Translations under genes and position numbers: made by a program
DNA from: Curvibacter microcysteis
Lineage (GTDB): Bacteria; Pseudomonadota; Gammaproteobacteria; Burkholderiales; Burkholderiaceae_C
Assembly: GCF_028649455.1 (NCBI RefSeq)
Contig: NZ_JAQSIO010000002.1
Location: forward strand, 248,001-312,000
Direction of reading: 5' to 3'
Length of the DNA stretch: 64,000 nt
Shown: piece after piece, positions 10,701-20,493 of the stretch
How the letters are laid out: each line of letters starts with the position of its first letter
Position numbering within the stretch: position 1 is the first letter of the stretch
The notes under the pieces: generated by a model
Database searches by the model: none
What the model was told of the DNA's origin: nothing
The model's input: only the letters and a program-made list of their open reading frames with translations

Positions 10701-11461
10701 CGCCCAATTCCTTGCCCGTGAAATTGGCGGTGGCTTTGCTGGCGGACAGTCAGGGGGTCATTGACCTGGACTTGCCGGTGAGCGGCTCGCTCAACGACCC
10801 TGATTTCAAGGTCGGCCCCATCGTGGGACGCTTGGTGCTCAACCTGGTCGGCAAGGCCTTGACCTCGCCCTTCAGCCTCTTGGCGGGGGTCTTGAGTTCC
10901 TCTTCCAGCGAAACGAGCGAAGTCGTTTTTGAGGCTGGCAGCAGCGCCCTGACCGCCGACAACCGCGCCGCGCTGGACAAGCTCAGTCAGGCGCTGATCC
11001 AGCGACCCAGCCTCAACCTGACGGTGGTTGGCCATGCCCAGCGCTTGGGCGAGCGAGAAGGCTACCGCCAACTGCAATTGCGCCAGCTCCTGTTGGCCGA
11101 AAAGCGACGCGCCTTGATGCAAGTGGGTCAGGCGGTGCTAGAGCCGCTGAGCCTTGAGGAGGCCGAAGTGCCTCGTTGGCTCCAGGCCGCTTACCTTCAA
11201 GCCAAGATCACCAAGCCGCGCAACCTGCTGGGCTTGCCCAAGGAGTTGACGCCAGACGAGATGAAGGCCTTGCTGTTGGCCAGCATCCCCGTGGACGATG
11301 ATCTGCCGCAGGAGCTGGCGGCCCAGCGCGGCGTGGTGGTGCGCGATTACCTGTTGGCCCAGCAGGTGCCCAGCGATCAATTGTTTTTGGGTGCTGTCAA
11401 AACAGAAGACCAAGGCGGTGTTTTGAAGGCTGCGGCCCAACTGCGGCTCAGCGTGCGCTGA
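7745..11461 (+). CDS. DUF748 / AsmA-like giant periplasmic protein
   Basis: This 1238-residue protein begins with a membrane anchor (about residues 16-33) and continues as a long periplasmic beta-rich protein with repeats such as VSLEQPVLQLTHT and LDLQGKMRDLDLPPLSPY, typical of the DUF748 family. The family is related to AsmA/TamB/YhdP proteins, which are thought to bridge inner and outer membranes in lipid transport; a direct role here is inference. Pro/Ala-rich linkers occur near residues 340, 560 and 820. The C-terminal 200 residues contain a segment (VVFEAGSSALTADNRAALDK) resembling the start of an OmpA-like domain. The protein is longer than many homologues. Confidence 0.8.
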   Translation: MNLLSSKRKALVRGLVWVGGACLLFLALSWVLVPRVLRHEIETQGSAAMGRQVSVGEIDFKPWSLELTLRDLAVATQDGDGAQFSLERLYIDMAWQSLWRLAPVVDAVSLEQPVLQLTHTKPGHYDVDDLIERFSTPDDKPSKPLAFALHNLSLQGGALSFHDTVAGHDHHVSDLRLDLPFLSNFASGREVSVSPRLAFKFNGSRFEADGQTAPFSDSRQTQLNLRLEALDIQPYVRYLPSSLPVRLQAGQLDADLKLSFRQQPELSLSLSGQLDAKGVRVAQAQGQPWLSFPSLKVALKDLQPLQRRVHLGAVVWQGVELALSRDAQGRLQALGANGTPAPTGPSKPAAAPAAQPWAVVVDDFQLAQARVAWQDDSTQPVARAQLSDLNLSVQDLQWPMRRAAQFKGQFLLAPEAPAARATAMAPARLRFFGSGTDQAASVSLLVNDLPLSLGQPYAAAWLRPTLAGKIQLVGGLGWRAPDLALNLSELAVDDLRLQQDEQSLLSWERLALQSLRLDLSRQTLEVGALNLSKPRTTVSRDGQGRWMAEAWLRPSVPMATPTVAASDPAPRPSVAQASPPRSSWQFKLDKLAVSGGSVGWRDLPTPGRPVQLDLSALTLQAGPWSHGQGTWGASPVALQLNTVVSGRRAPEAEASGPGRLDYRGTLDLTTLSTQGNLEASRLPIQALEPYFAEALNIELLRADASFRGGLSYTTANAGPTLQLKGDVALEDVRANSVLAHNTAEQGPPTSEELLSWKALNIRGLSLAMVPAAPLALVVAETSLTDLYARVVVNPDGRLNLQHLLRSATPAGSQAPPPQRAADPAPATASAVAPRQAPPTAPVIRLGPLAVVNARVLFSDHFIQPNYSANLTELTGRMGGFSSVPGAEGLPLADLELRGRAEGSAALEVTGRLNPLAKPLVLDIQGKMRDLDLPPLSPYAVKYAGYGIERGKLSATVAYHVQPNGQLTASNKLVLNQLTFGDPVAGAPNSLPVKLAVALLADSQGVIDLDLPVSGSLNDPDFKVGPIVGRLVLNLVGKALTSPFSLLAGVLSSSSSETSEVVFEAGSSALTADNRAALDKLSQALIQRPSLNLTVVGHAQRLGEREGYRQLQLRQLLLAEKRRALMQVGQAVLEPLSLEEAEVPRWLQAAYLQAKITKPRNLLGLPKELTPDEMKALLLASIPVDDDLPQELAAQRGVVVRDYLLAQQVPSDQLFLGAVKTEDQGGVLKAAAQLRLSVR

Positions 11462-11719
11462 GCGTGCGCTGAGCGCGCGCTGGTCCAGCCCGAGCTGCCG
11501 CTGAAGGCATCTGCGCGGGGGCTGGCGGCGTGTTCTTCCTCTGTGCCCCATGCGTTTTGGTGCCGATTTATCAGGGCCCAGAAGGCCTTTCGCATGCCGC
11601 GCTTGGTGGGGCCGCCCCAATTCGGGCGAAAATAGCGGTTTGATCCTGTGGCGCAGTCGTCTGAGCCACGGCGGTTCCAGGGCCCTGGTGGCCTTGCGCC
11701 GTCTTTTACGACCTACAAA

Positions 11720-14467
11720 ATGTTCAGTTTTTCTTCCCGCAACAAAATGACCGACGCCCCTGAAGTGAACCCGGCTCCGGCCAAAGCCCAAGACGCCCAT
11801 CCCCTGGATGCCCTCACGGGTGGTGCCTTCTCTGCGCCCACTTCGGGCGAGCGTTCTTCGCGCATCCGCGAATGGCTGGCCAGCCAACCTGCCGAGAGCC
11901 TGTTGCAGGAGGTGTTCAAGGAACTCAGCGTGCGCGACAAGGGTGCGGCCCGTGCCGTGCGCGAACGCCTGGATGAACTCAAGCGCGCCAAGGGCCAAGA
12001 AGTGATTGCCGCCGAATGGGCCGAAAAGGCCCAGGCCCTGCTGGATGCACCGCGTTTGAACATCGCCGACGCCATGGCCTGGCAACGCGACGCCGCCAAG
12101 GCCGGCGCCCCGCTGAGCCGCGAGCCCCTGTCGGTGCTGAAGGTGCAACTGGCCGACCGCGTCAAGGTCATTGAAGACCTGCAGCACCGCGTGCAAGTGC
12201 AGCGCGAAGCGGCCGTGTTGTTGGCCCAACGCATTGAAGTGCTGTCCACCAAGCCCTGGCGCGATGCCCATGCCGTGCTGGAAGGTCTGCGCGGTGACGT
12301 GCAAGCTTGGCAAGACCAAGCCCAAGGTTTGACGGGTGACACCGCCTGGGCCAGCGTCGAATCGCGTTTCCCGCCCATGCTGGACGGCTCCAAGGCCCAG
12401 TTGCTGGTGGTGTGGGAGGCCTTCCAGGTCGCCATCACCCAAGCGGTGGCCGCGTCTGAAGATGTGAATGCTGCCTTGCCCACCGTGCCGGTCTGGGCCG
12501 ATGAGCTGCGCGTGGCCCGAGGCCTGCCCAGCGAAGCTGCCGAGGCCGCAGCCGCTACCGCCCCCAAGCCCGCCCGCACCAGCCGCCCGGCCGTGCCGCC
12601 CGAGCTGCGCAACAAGGCTTCGAACATCGTGCGCCAGGCCCTCGACCGTCTGGAAAAAGAAACCGCCGAAGGTCATGGCAAGGCCAGTGCGGGCGCCGCC
12701 GCCGCGCTGCGCGCCGTGCTCAAGGACCATGGTCGCTTGATCGACGCCGCGCTGGAGCACCAAGTGCACACCGCCTTGGTGGCTGCTGGTGAGCTGGAAG
12801 GCTGGCAGCGCTGGAGCGCCGACCAGGTGCGTGAAGCCCTGGTGGGCCGCGCTGAAGCTCTGCTCAACCGCCCCGAAGGTCAGGCCCTGGGTGGCCGCAA
12901 GATGCAGGAAACCCTGCGGGCGCTGCGCGACCAGTGGAAGCAAACCGACCAAGGCGGTGCGCCCAACCATGCGCTGTGGAAGCGTTTTGACGAAGCCTGC
13001 AACGAAGCCCACAAAGTGGTTGAAGCCTGGCTCGAAAAAATCAAGGCCGATGCCGCTGAGCACAAGGCCCAGCGCCTGGCGCTGATCGAAGAACTCAAGG
13101 CCTGGGCCCAAGCCCAAGCGGGCAGCCATGACTGGAAGGCCATCAACCGGGGTCTGTACCAGTTCAGCGATCGCTGGCGCGATGCGGGCCACCTGGGCGA
13201 AAAAGCGTTTGCTGAAATCCAGCCGCTGTGGAAGGAGGCCATTGCCGCCGCTGCCGCACCGCTGGAAGCCGCCCAAAAGGCCAGCCTGGCTGTGCGTCAC
13301 GCGATGATCGACGAGGCCAAGGCCCTGGGTGCTGCCGCCATGCTGCGCGTGGATGCCGTCAAGGCCCTGCAGCAACGTTGGCAAGCTGAAGCCCAGTCCG
13401 TGCCGCTGGACCGCAAGCACGAGCAAAAGCTTTGGGACACTTTCCGCAAACCCATCGATGAAGCCTTCAACCGCAAGAGCGCCGAGCGCGACAAGGCCTC
13501 GGCCGCTCTGAGCGAGCGCGACAAGGTGGTGCTGGACGCGGCCAAGGCCCTGGAAGCCGCCAACGCCAGCGGCGATGCGCAAAAGATCCGCACCGCCATG
13601 GCCGACCTGGATGCCGCCCTGCGTGGCCAGGCCCAGGCCCAGCAAGCGGTGGTTGCGGCCACCGAATCGGCGGCTGCCAGCGCCGACGCAGCCAGTGCGG
13701 CCGCCCAAGCCGAGTCGCCGAATGAAGCCCCGGCCGAAGCCGCTGCCGAAGCGGGTGATGCCGAGGCGGCCCCCGCGGCCGAAGCGGCCCCTGTGGCCAA
13801 GCCCGTGGCGCCGCGCAAGGTGGTGGCCGTGCGCGGCGATGACCGCCCTGGCATGAAGAAGGCCGAGCCGGCCCCAGCCGCCCGCCCGGGACGCCCAGGC
13901 GAGCGCCGTGATGGCGGCCGTGACGGTGCCCGTGGCCCGCGCGATGACAGCCGCCCGGGTCGCTTTGACCGGGGCGAGCGCACCGACCGTGCCCCGCGTG
14001 AAGACCGTGGCCCGCGCCTGGGTGACACCGCCTTCCGCGCCCAGCGAGACGCTTTGGAACACGCCCAGCTGGCGCTGCGCAAGCTGGCCGCCCAGGCCCA
14101 TGGCGAAGCCCTGACCCAGTTGCTCACCGCCTGGGAAAAGCGCGACCCGGCCCAGCTGCCTGGCACCCAGGAATTGGGTGGCCGTGTCAGCCCCGCCGTG
14201 CGGGGTGCTTGGAACCAAGCCCTGGGCAAGGCGCCGCAGGGCGATGCCAGCACAGCTTTGCTGCGCTTGGAAATGGCCGCTGAGGTGCCGACCCCGGCCG
14301 AGCACATCAGCGCCCGCCGCATGCTGCAACTGCAGTTGCTGACGCGCCGCAACGACCCGGCCCCGGTTCAGACTTGGGGTCAGGACGCTGCCACCGTGCT
14401 CGCCACGGCCAGCGACCCCGCCACGGCGCGCCGCCTACAAAACGCCCTCAAGGCCTTGTTGCGTTGA
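11720..14467 (+). CDS. DUF349 domain-containing protein
   Basis: From the ATG at 11720 the protein has 915 residues (MFSFSSRNK...). It is helical and carries repeated DUF349-type blocks such as WKQTDQGGAPNHALWKRFDE and LWKEAIAAAAAPLEAAQ. A highly charged Arg/Gly/Asp linker at about residues 720-780 and an Ala/Glu-rich stretch before it are low-complexity. The molecular function of the family is not established. The frame extends upstream to 11648, but the residues there look non-coding and neither start has a good ribosome-binding site. A 1063-codon frame on the opposite strand is a shadow caused by the codon bias. Confidence 0.8.
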   Translation: MFSFSSRNKMTDAPEVNPAPAKAQDAHPLDALTGGAFSAPTSGERSSRIREWLASQPAESLLQEVFKELSVRDKGAARAVRERLDELKRAKGQEVIAAEWAEKAQALLDAPRLNIADAMAWQRDAAKAGAPLSREPLSVLKVQLADRVKVIEDLQHRVQVQREAAVLLAQRIEVLSTKPWRDAHAVLEGLRGDVQAWQDQAQGLTGDTAWASVESRFPPMLDGSKAQLLVVWEAFQVAITQAVAASEDVNAALPTVPVWADELRVARGLPSEAAEAAAATAPKPARTSRPAVPPELRNKASNIVRQALDRLEKETAEGHGKASAGAAAALRAVLKDHGRLIDAALEHQVHTALVAAGELEGWQRWSADQVREALVGRAEALLNRPEGQALGGRKMQETLRALRDQWKQTDQGGAPNHALWKRFDEACNEAHKVVEAWLEKIKADAAEHKAQRLALIEELKAWAQAQAGSHDWKAINRGLYQFSDRWRDAGHLGEKAFAEIQPLWKEAIAAAAAPLEAAQKASLAVRHAMIDEAKALGAAAMLRVDAVKALQQRWQAEAQSVPLDRKHEQKLWDTFRKPIDEAFNRKSAERDKASAALSERDKVVLDAAKALEAANASGDAQKIRTAMADLDAALRGQAQAQQAVVAATESAAASADAASAAAQAESPNEAPAEAAAEAGDAEAAPAAEAAPVAKPVAPRKVVAVRGDDRPGMKKAEPAPAARPGRPGERRDGGRDGARGPRDDSRPGRFDRGERTDRAPREDRGPRLGDTAFRAQRDALEHAQLALRKLAAQAHGEALTQLLTAWEKRDPAQLPGTQELGGRVSPAVRGAWNQALGKAPQGDASTALLRLEMAAEVPTPAEHISARRMLQLQLLTRRNDPAPVQTWGQDAATVLATASDPATARRLQNALKALLR

Positions 14468-14483
14468 GCCAGCAGAGGCGCTG

Positions 14484-14951
14484 ATGAGCTCCTCGGCTGA
14501 TGGTGCAAGCCCAGCCCCACTGGGGGTTGGCTTGCGTATTCGCTCCTACGATGTGGCCGACGAAGCCGCCGTCGTCGCCCTGTGGCGTGACTGCGGTCTG
14601 CTGCGGCCTTGGAACGATCCGCACAAAGACATTGCGCGCAAGCTCACAGAGCAGCCCGAGCTGTTCCTGGTGGCTGATTTGCCAGGGCGACCGGTGGTGG
14701 GTACGGCCATGGCTGGTTACGATGGCCACCGTGGCTGGGTGTACTACCTCGCGGTGGCGCCTGACCAGCGCCGCCTGGCGATGGGGCGACAGTTGATGCA
14801 GGCTGTGGAAGCACGGCTGCTGGCGCTGGGTTGCCCAAAGATCAACCTGATGGTGCGCAGTGACAACCAGCAGGTCATGGACTTTTACCAGCGCTTGGGC
14901 TACGCCCAAGATGCCTCGGTCAGCTTGGGCAAGCGGCTCATTCCTGACTGA
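14484..14951 (+). CDS. GNAT family acetyltransferase, YpeA-like
   Basis: This 155-residue protein has the GNAT fold signatures: WVYYLAVAPDQRRLAMGRQLM with the acetyl-CoA-binding loop, and a C-terminal INLMVRSDNQQVMDFYQRLGY. The N-terminal DEAAVVALWRDCGLLRPWNDP is typical of the YpeA subgroup. The acceptor substrate is unknown. It follows the DUF349 gene by 16 bases and is probably co-transcribed with it. It converges with the NUDIX gene. Confidence 0.88.
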   Translation: MSSSADGASPAPLGVGLRIRSYDVADEAAVVALWRDCGLLRPWNDPHKDIARKLTEQPELFLVADLPGRPVVGTAMAGYDGHRGWVYYLAVAPDQRRLAMGRQLMQAVEARLLALGCPKINLMVRSDNQQVMDFYQRLGYAQDASVSLGKRLIPD

Positions 14952-15013
14952 GGGTGAACCCCTTCAGGTCGCTTGCTCTCTTGTCGCGGTGGGGGCGATG
15001 ACCCCTGCTGGCT

Positions 15014-15889
15014 TCAGGGCAGCAAGGCCGCCAATCCGCCTTCGGGCTCAAAGCGCTGGTTGCGAAAGGTCAGCCGGGTTGGGCCATCCCAAGCGGGCTC
15101 TGGCCGGCTGTGGCGCGGATCGCCGGGGTAGCAAATGACCCGCAAGCCATCTTGGTCAAAGGGCTCGGGCTCGATCAGGGCCGGCGGGCCTTGGTGGGCC
15201 TGTGTCCAGACTTGGTCCACGGACTCGCAGCGGGCCAGCTGGCTCAGGGTCATGATTTGGGGCGGGGCCAGCTCGATCTCGCTGCGCCAGTAGCTTTGCA
15301 ATGCGGCACGGGGCGTGGTCCACAAAGCTTCTGTGGCTTCGTGGTTGTCGTGTGCGGCGGTTTGCCCTCGCGGGGCGGCGCAGACAAAGAAACGGGTGTC
15401 GAAGCGCTTGTTGGTGACCGAGGGCACGCGCGGTGTGATCCAGCGTGACCAAGGTGCCAAGCTGGCGGTCGCCAGGGGCAGGCCCAGCGCCTGGTGCAAG
15501 GCCACAAAGCCTTCGCCGCCTTGCCAGCGCCGCAGCACTTCGGCCACGGTTGTCGGGTCCTCGTGGCCCAGCAGCAGGCCACATTCCTCCAGCGTCTCGC
15601 GCAGCGCCGCCACGTACAGCCCCAGGGCGATGGCGGGGTCCAGCCCCGGCTCGTTCAAGGCCTGGGCCAGGCGTGGGCCGGCCAGTGGATCCGCCAGGGC
15701 GGGGGCCAGGTGGTCGCTGGCTTCGAGTTTGCCGCCCGGAAAGACGTGCACCCCGCCCAGCACGGCCGATCGGCCATGGCGCCGCATCATCAGCAGTTCC
15801 AGCCCGGCGCGGCCATCGCGCAGCACGATCACAGACGCTGAGGGAGTGGGGGCCCCAGCCACGACTTCGGAGTTGATTTCAATCGCCAT
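15014..15889 (-). CDS. NUDIX hydrolase
   Basis: Starting at the ATG at 15889 this is a 291-residue protein. It contains a NUDIX core with HVFPGGKLEASD and a Nudix-box end RETLEECGLLL that supplies the metal-binding glutamates; the spacing between the two halves is larger than in classical NUDIX boxes, as in the NUDT19/NUDT7-like group that acts on CoA-type or other nucleoside diphosphate-linked substrates. The substrate is not determined. The frame is open for 21 more codons upstream, but the chosen start is followed by a cleaner domain start. Confidence 0.85.
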   Translation of the reverse strand: MAIEINSEVVAGAPTPSASVIVLRDGRAGLELLMMRRHGRSAVLGGVHVFPGGKLEASDHLAPALADPLAGPRLAQALNEPGLDPAIALGLYVAALRETLEECGLLLGHEDPTTVAEVLRRWQGGEGFVALHQALGLPLATASLAPWSRWITPRVPSVTNKRFDTRFFVCAAPRGQTAAHDNHEATEALWTTPRAALQSYWRSEIELAPPQIMTLSQLARCESVDQVWTQAHQGPPALIEPEPFDQDGLRVICYPGDPRHSRPEPAWDGPTRLTFRNQRFEPEGGLAALLP

Positions 15890-15967
15890 GAGGTCGATTG
15901 TGGCGGCTCGGTGTGGCCAGTCCGTGTCGCGGACGGTGCAAACCTGGCCCACCCTGGTGAAAGCCCC

Positions 15968-15998
15968 ATGAAAAAAGCCGCCCGGGTGGGGCGGCTTT
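15968..15998 (-). terminator. Terminator of efp
   Basis: Read leftward, arms 15989-15998 and 15974-15983 form a 10-base GC-rich stem with a 5-base loop, followed by a run of six T. It lies 23 bases after the efp stop. Confidence 0.85.
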
Positions 15999-16020
15999 CG
16001 CGGGGGATCACTGCAGCGGT

Positions 16021-16575
16021 TTAGACGCGCTTGCGGTATTCGCCGGTGCGGGTGTCGATTTCGATGCGGTCGCCTTGCGACACGAACAGCGGCACGGGCA
16101 CTTCAAAGCCGGTGGCGATCTTGGCAGGCTTGAGCACCTTGCCCGAGGTGTCGCCCTTGACGGCGGGTTCGGTCCAGGTGATTTCGCGCTCGACGCTGGT
16201 CGGCAGTTCGACCGAGATGGCCTTGCCGTCGTAGAACACCACTTCAACGGCCATGCCGTCTTCGAGGTAGTTCAGCGCGTCGCCCATGTTTTCGGCTTCG
16301 ACTTCGTACTGGTTGTACTCGCCGTCCATGCAGACGTACATCGGATCAGCGAAGTAGGAGTAGGTGCACTCTTTCTTGTCCAAGATGATTTGGTCCATCT
16401 TGTCGTCGGCCTTGAACACGACTTCGGTACCGAAGTTGGCGATCAGGCTCTTGAGCTTCATGCGCACGGTGGCCGAGTTGCGGCCGCCACGGCTGTATTC
16501 AGTCTTCAGCACGACCATCGGGTCCTTGCCGTGCATGATCACGTTGCCAGCGCGGATTTCTTGAGCGATTTTCAT
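16021..16575 (-). CDS. efp: Elongation factor P (Arg32 type)
   Basis: This 184-residue protein is EF-P, which relieves ribosome stalling at polyproline. The start at 16575 gives the canonical [19 protein letters not shown]; longer frames to 16689 are not needed. The tip of the domain I loop reads YSRGGRN, placing arginine at residue 32. That is the residue modified by rhamnose in the EarP pathway, not the Lys34 that is beta-lysylated in E. coli. The earP gene is directly upstream on the same strand, 125 bases away, which fits this modification system. Confidence 0.97.
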   Translation of the reverse strand: MKIAQEIRAGNVIMHGKDPMVVLKTEYSRGGRNSATVRMKLKSLIANFGTEVVFKADDKMDQIILDKKECTYSYFADPMYVCMDGEYNQYEVEAENMGDALNYLEDGMAVEVVFYDGKAISVELPTSVEREITWTEPAVKGDTSGKVLKPAKIATGFEVPVPLFVSQGDRIEIDTRTGEYRKRV

Positions 16576-16700
16576 AGGAATAGGGCCCTGCGGGCCTGTT
16601 GGGCTTGAATCTGGTTGCCGGGCGGGTGGCCCGCTGCACTGCGCACCACCAGGCTTGCAGGCCCTCTGGGGCCCGCCTGTGTTGCGCAAAACCTCGGATT

Positions 16701-17804
16701 TTATCGTTTTTCTGTGCAGAAACGAAGTAGCTGCGTCACCAAGTCATCTTGGCGGCACAGGACTTGGCGGGCCGCCTGCACGCATTCGCGCCAAGTGGCC
16801 AGTTCCACGGGGGGCAGCGGGCCGCTGTCCAGGCCGTTCCAGACCCGGTGAAACCGCCGCAGGCTGGGTGGGGCTTGCAGCCAGTCCAGGAAGGCCTCGA
16901 GCTTCTCTTCGTGGGCGCCGTCGTCTTGTGGGTAGATGTGCCAGACCAGGGGCTGGCCGGCCCACAGGGCGCGCACCAGCGAGTCTTCACCCCGCACCAA
17001 GTTGAGGTCGCAGGCGCGCAGCTTGGCGTCAAAGGCGGGCTGGGGCACGGGCTCAGCGAAATCCAGGCGCAGCCAGTCGGGCGCATCGGTTGGGCGGTGC
17101 ATGGCCTCGCAGGCACGCACGGCTGCGGTAGGGCGGCCAGGCATCACATGCAGCCTGACCGGGCGACCGCCCAGGCCTTGCGCGTGCAATTGGGTCAGCC
17201 ACGGGGCCAGGCCGGCGGGTTCGTAGCAAAACAGGGAGACCAGGCACTCATCGGTCTGAGCGCCCAGGGTGCGGCGTTGGTGTTCGCGCTCGGCGTCGGT
17301 CGGGACGTCCGTCACGCCGGGCTCGCGCAGCAGGCCGCCGGTGCGCGGCGTGAAGCCAGGGTAGAAGAACCATTTGCTCAGTCCGGCCGCCGGTCCGCTC
17401 ATGACGGGCGAGGGCAGGGCGTGGCAGCGCTCTACCCAGGCCTCGGCCGACAAATACTCCAGGTTGAGCCAGAACGGCGCAGGACCTGGGGCGGCCACGC
17501 GCTGGGCCAAGAGGCCCGCATCGATCTCGCAGCCAAAGGCTTCTATCAAGCCGTCGGCGGGCGGCAGGCCGGCCAGGGCGGCGGCGGTCAAGGGGCGGGT
17601 CCAGGCGTGGACGCTGACCCCGGGGGCGCCCTGCGGCGCCATCCAGGCCAAGGCCGTGGCGTCGTCCACCCAAAGGCGCACCTGCTCGCCGCGCCGGCCC
17701 AGTTCAGCGGCCAGGCGCCAAGCGACGCCCAGGTCGCCGTGGTTGTCTATGACGGTGCAAAAAAGGTCCCAGAGCATGGCGGTGTGTGTGGTGAAGGCCG
17801 CCAT
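16701..17804 (-). CDS. earP: EF-P arginine rhamnosyltransferase EarP
   Basis: From the ATG at 17804 the protein has 367 residues. It transfers rhamnose from dTDP-rhamnose to Arg32 of EF-P. The N-terminal motif [17 protein letters not shown] contains the two conserved aspartates of EarP (D20 and D24 here), and the C-terminal motif [20 protein letters not shown] holds the conserved catalytic glutamate and nucleotide-sugar pocket. The frame remains open far upstream to 20546, but that part is antisense to uvrC and pgsA. It is divergent from uvrC with a 90-base spacer. The dTDP-rhamnose (rml) genes are not in this window. Confidence 0.95.
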   Translation of the reverse strand: MAAFTTHTAMLWDLFCTVIDNHGDLGVAWRLAAELGRRGEQVRLWVDDATALAWMAPQGAPGVSVHAWTRPLTAAALAGLPPADGLIEAFGCEIDAGLLAQRVAAPGPAPFWLNLEYLSAEAWVERCHALPSPVMSGPAAGLSKWFFYPGFTPRTGGLLREPGVTDVPTDAEREHQRRTLGAQTDECLVSLFCYEPAGLAPWLTQLHAQGLGGRPVRLHVMPGRPTAAVRACEAMHRPTDAPDWLRLDFAEPVPQPAFDAKLRACDLNLVRGEDSLVRALWAGQPLVWHIYPQDDGAHEEKLEAFLDWLQAPPSLRRFHRVWNGLDSGPLPPVELATWRECVQAARQVLCRQDDLVTQLLRFCTEKR

Positions 17805-17894
17805 TGTCACCGCCTGGGCGGGCGGGACCTGGGCCTGCGGGCTTGTTTTGCGCGCCGTGGCAGGTCCGCCGGGCTGGGCCCACAATACGGCCCC

Positions 17895-19820
17895 ATGTCT
17901 GATGTGCATTCCGAACAGCTGCTGTCCGAGGTGGCGGCTTTGCCCGCCTTGCCCGGTGTTTACCGTTACTTTGATGCGGATGGGCTGTTGCTCTACGTGG
18001 GCAAGGCGCTCAACCTCAAGCGCCGGGTGTCGAGCTACTTCCAGAAGAACCATGGCGGCACGCGCATTGGCCACATGGTCAGCAAGATCGTGCGCATGGA
18101 GACCACCGTGGTGCGCTCCGAGGCCGAGGCCTTGCTGCTGGAAAACAACCTCATCAAGACGCTCAACCCCAAATACAACATCCTGTTTCGGGACGACAAG
18201 AGCTACCCCTACCTCAAGCTGGCCAGCCACGACTTCCCGCGCATGGCCTACTACCGTGGCGCAGTGGAGAAGAAGCACCGTTACTTTGGTCCGTACCCCA
18301 GTGCCTGGGCGGTCAAGGAAACCATCCAACTGCTGCAAAAGGTGTTTCGCCTGCGCACCTGCGAAGACACGGTGTTCAACAACCGGACCCGGCCTTGCCT
18401 GCTCTACCAGATCAAGCGTTGCTCGGGCCCGTGCGTGGACCTGATCTCCCCCGAGGGCTACGCGCGTGACGTGGCCGACGCCGAGCGCTTTTTGCGTGGT
18501 GAGGCTCAGGGCGTGCTCAGCGAGTTGGAGGCGCGCATGATGGCGCACGCTGAGCGCCTGGAGTTTGAACAGGCGGCGGAGATTCGCAACCAGATGACGG
18601 CCCTGTCGCGCGTGCTGCACCAGCAGTCCATGGACACGGCCTCCGACCAGGACGTGGACATCCTGGCCGTCAAGGTGCAGGGCGGGCGCGCCTGCGTCAA
18701 CCTCGCCATGGTGCGGGGTGGGCGCCACCTGGGTGACCGACCCTACTTCCCGGTTCATGTGGAAGACGCAGTGGCGTTGTCCGAGCTGGACGAGCACCCG
18801 AGCGACACCGCACAAGAGGCCCCGGTCGCGGTGCCGGTCGAGGTGCGTGTGCTCGAGGCTTTCATTGCCCAGCATTACCCAGGGGTGCCCGTGCCGGCCA
18901 TCTTGGTGACCAGTGTGGCGGTGGACAAGCGCTTGCTGTCGGTGCTGTCCGAGCAGTGCGGTGTCAAGATCACCGCGGTGCACAACCCGCGCGAGCAACG
19001 CCGCATCTGGCTGGAGATGGCGCAAAAGAATGCCGATCTGCAGTTGGCGCGCCTGCTGTCGGAAGAAGGCTCGCAACAAGCCCGCACCCGTGCCTTGATT
19101 GAGGCCCTGGACCTGAGCCCGGATGACCTGGACCAGTTTCGCGTCGAGTGCTTTGACATCTCGCACACCGCGGGCGAGGCCACGCAGGCCTCGTGTGTGG
19201 TGTTCCAGCAGCACAAGATGCAAAACAGCGAGTACCGGCGCTTCAACATCGAAGGCATCACGGGCGGCGACGACTATGCCGCCATGCGCCAGGTGTTGAC
19301 CCGTCGCTACAGCAAGGTGGCTGAGGCCTTGCGCGAGTCCGGTGGCGCAGCCCCCGCGCCGGGCCAGGCCCGCCTGCCCGACCTGGTGTTGGTCGACGGC
19401 GGCAAGGGCCAGGTGTCGATGGCGCGCGAGGTGTTCGAGACCCTGGGCCTGGATCTGTCGGTCATTGTCGGGGTCGAAAAAGGCGAGGGCCGCAAGGTCG
19501 GGCTCGAGGAGCTGGTGTTCGCCGATGGCCGAGACAAGGTCTACCTGGGCAAGGATTCCGCCGCGCTGATGCTGGTGGCGCAGATCCGCGATGAGGCCCA
19601 CCGCTTTGCCATCACCGGCATGCGGGCCCAGCGCGCCAAGGTGCGGGTGGGCGGCAGCCGCCTGGAGGACATCCCCGGGGTCGGCCCCAAAAAGCGGGCC
19701 CGCCTGCTGCAGCGTTTTGGCGGCGTGCGCGGGGTGGCGGCGGCCAGCGTGGTCGACCTCAGCACGGTGGAAGGCATCTCGCCCGACCTGGCGGAAGAGA
19801 TCTACCGGGCCCTGCGCTGA
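17895..19820 (+). CDS. uvrC: Excinuclease ABC subunit C
   Basis: This 641-residue protein makes both incisions in nucleotide excision repair. It has the GIY-YIG domain at the N-terminus (LPGVYRYFD ... [18 protein letters not shown]), the UVR motif ([15 protein letters not shown]) near residue 220, the RNase-H-like endonuclease half, and a C-terminal helix-hairpin-helix ([20 protein letters not shown]). The start at 17895 matches other UvrC proteins; the frame is open upstream only because of the codon bias. pgsA follows after 84 bases, a common arrangement in proteobacteria. Confidence 0.97.
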   Translation: MSDVHSEQLLSEVAALPALPGVYRYFDADGLLLYVGKALNLKRRVSSYFQKNHGGTRIGHMVSKIVRMETTVVRSEAEALLLENNLIKTLNPKYNILFRDDKSYPYLKLASHDFPRMAYYRGAVEKKHRYFGPYPSAWAVKETIQLLQKVFRLRTCEDTVFNNRTRPCLLYQIKRCSGPCVDLISPEGYARDVADAERFLRGEAQGVLSELEARMMAHAERLEFEQAAEIRNQMTALSRVLHQQSMDTASDQDVDILAVKVQGGRACVNLAMVRGGRHLGDRPYFPVHVEDAVALSELDEHPSDTAQEAPVAVPVEVRVLEAFIAQHYPGVPVPAILVTSVAVDKRLLSVLSEQCGVKITAVHNPREQRRIWLEMAQKNADLQLARLLSEEGSQQARTRALIEALDLSPDDLDQFRVECFDISHTAGEATQASCVVFQQHKMQNSEYRRFNIEGITGGDDYAAMRQVLTRRYSKVAEALRESGGAAPAPGQARLPDLVLVDGGKGQVSMAREVFETLGLDLSVIVGVEKGEGRKVGLEELVFADGRDKVYLGKDSAALMLVAQIRDEAHRFAITGMRAQRAKVRVGGSRLEDIPGVGPKKRARLLQRFGGVRGVAAASVVDLSTVEGISPDLAEEIYRALR

Positions 19821-19904
19821 GTCCTGGTCGCAGGGCACCAGGGCGGTGCTGCAAATGCCAGCGCTGTCAGGCAAAAGCAGGCCAAGGCATGACACAATTG
19901 GTGC

Positions 19905-20471
19905 ATGTTCTTTACCATCCCCACCATCATGACCTGGACGCGCATCGTCGCGATCCCTTTGATCGTGGGGGTGTTCTATTCGCCGCTGGACCCGGCGATG
20001 CGCAACCTGATCGCCACGGTCATGTTCGTGGTCTTTGCCGCCACCGACTGGCTGGACGGCTACCTGGCGCGCAAGCTCAACCAAACCTCGTCCTTTGGGG
20101 CCTTCCTCGACCCGGTGGCCGACAAGTTTTTGGTCTGTGCGTCGCTGCTGGTGCTGGTCCACTTGCAGCGCGCCGATGTGTTTGTGGCGCTGATCATCAT
20201 CGGTCGTGAGATCGCCATCTCGGCCTTGCGCGAGTGGATGGCGCAGATTGGCGCTTCCAAGAGCGTGGCCGTGCACATGCTGGGCAAACTCAAGACCACG
20301 GTGCAGATGGTGGCCATCCCCTTCTTGCTGTTTGACGGCCCCTTGTTCGGTGTGATCGACACGAGCCTCTGGGGCACTTGGCTGATCTGGGGCGCAGCCG
20401 TGCTCACGGTCTGGTCCATGGTGTACTACCTGCAAAAAGCCCTGCCAGAGATCCGCGCCCGCGTGAAGTGA
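19905..20471 (+). CDS. pgsA: CDP-diacylglycerol-glycerol-3-phosphate 3-phosphatidyltransferase
   Basis: This 188-residue inner-membrane enzyme makes phosphatidylglycerol-phosphate, the committed step to PG and cardiolipin. The CDP-alcohol phosphatidyltransferase signature DG-x2-AR-x8-G-x3-D-x3-D is present in full in DWLDGYLARKLNQTSSFGAF and the following residues. The start, TIPTIMTWTRIVAIP, and several hydrophobic helices match PgsA. It is downstream of uvrC and converges with the LysR gene. Confidence 0.95.
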   Translation: MFFTIPTIMTWTRIVAIPLIVGVFYSPLDPAMRNLIATVMFVVFAATDWLDGYLARKLNQTSSFGAFLDPVADKFLVCASLLVLVHLQRADVFVALIIIGREIAISALREWMAQIGASKSVAVHMLGKLKTTVQMVAIPFLLFDGPLFGVIDTSLWGTWLIWGAAVLTVWSMVYYLQKALPEIRARVK

Positions 20472-20493
20472 GCGGCCGGCTGGGGCGGGCGCT

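Noticed and set aside
11138-14329. A 1063-codon open frame antisense to the DUF349 gene
   Set aside because: It mirrors the Ala/Arg-rich high-GC coding strand, has no domain-like sequence and covers two real genes on the plus strand.
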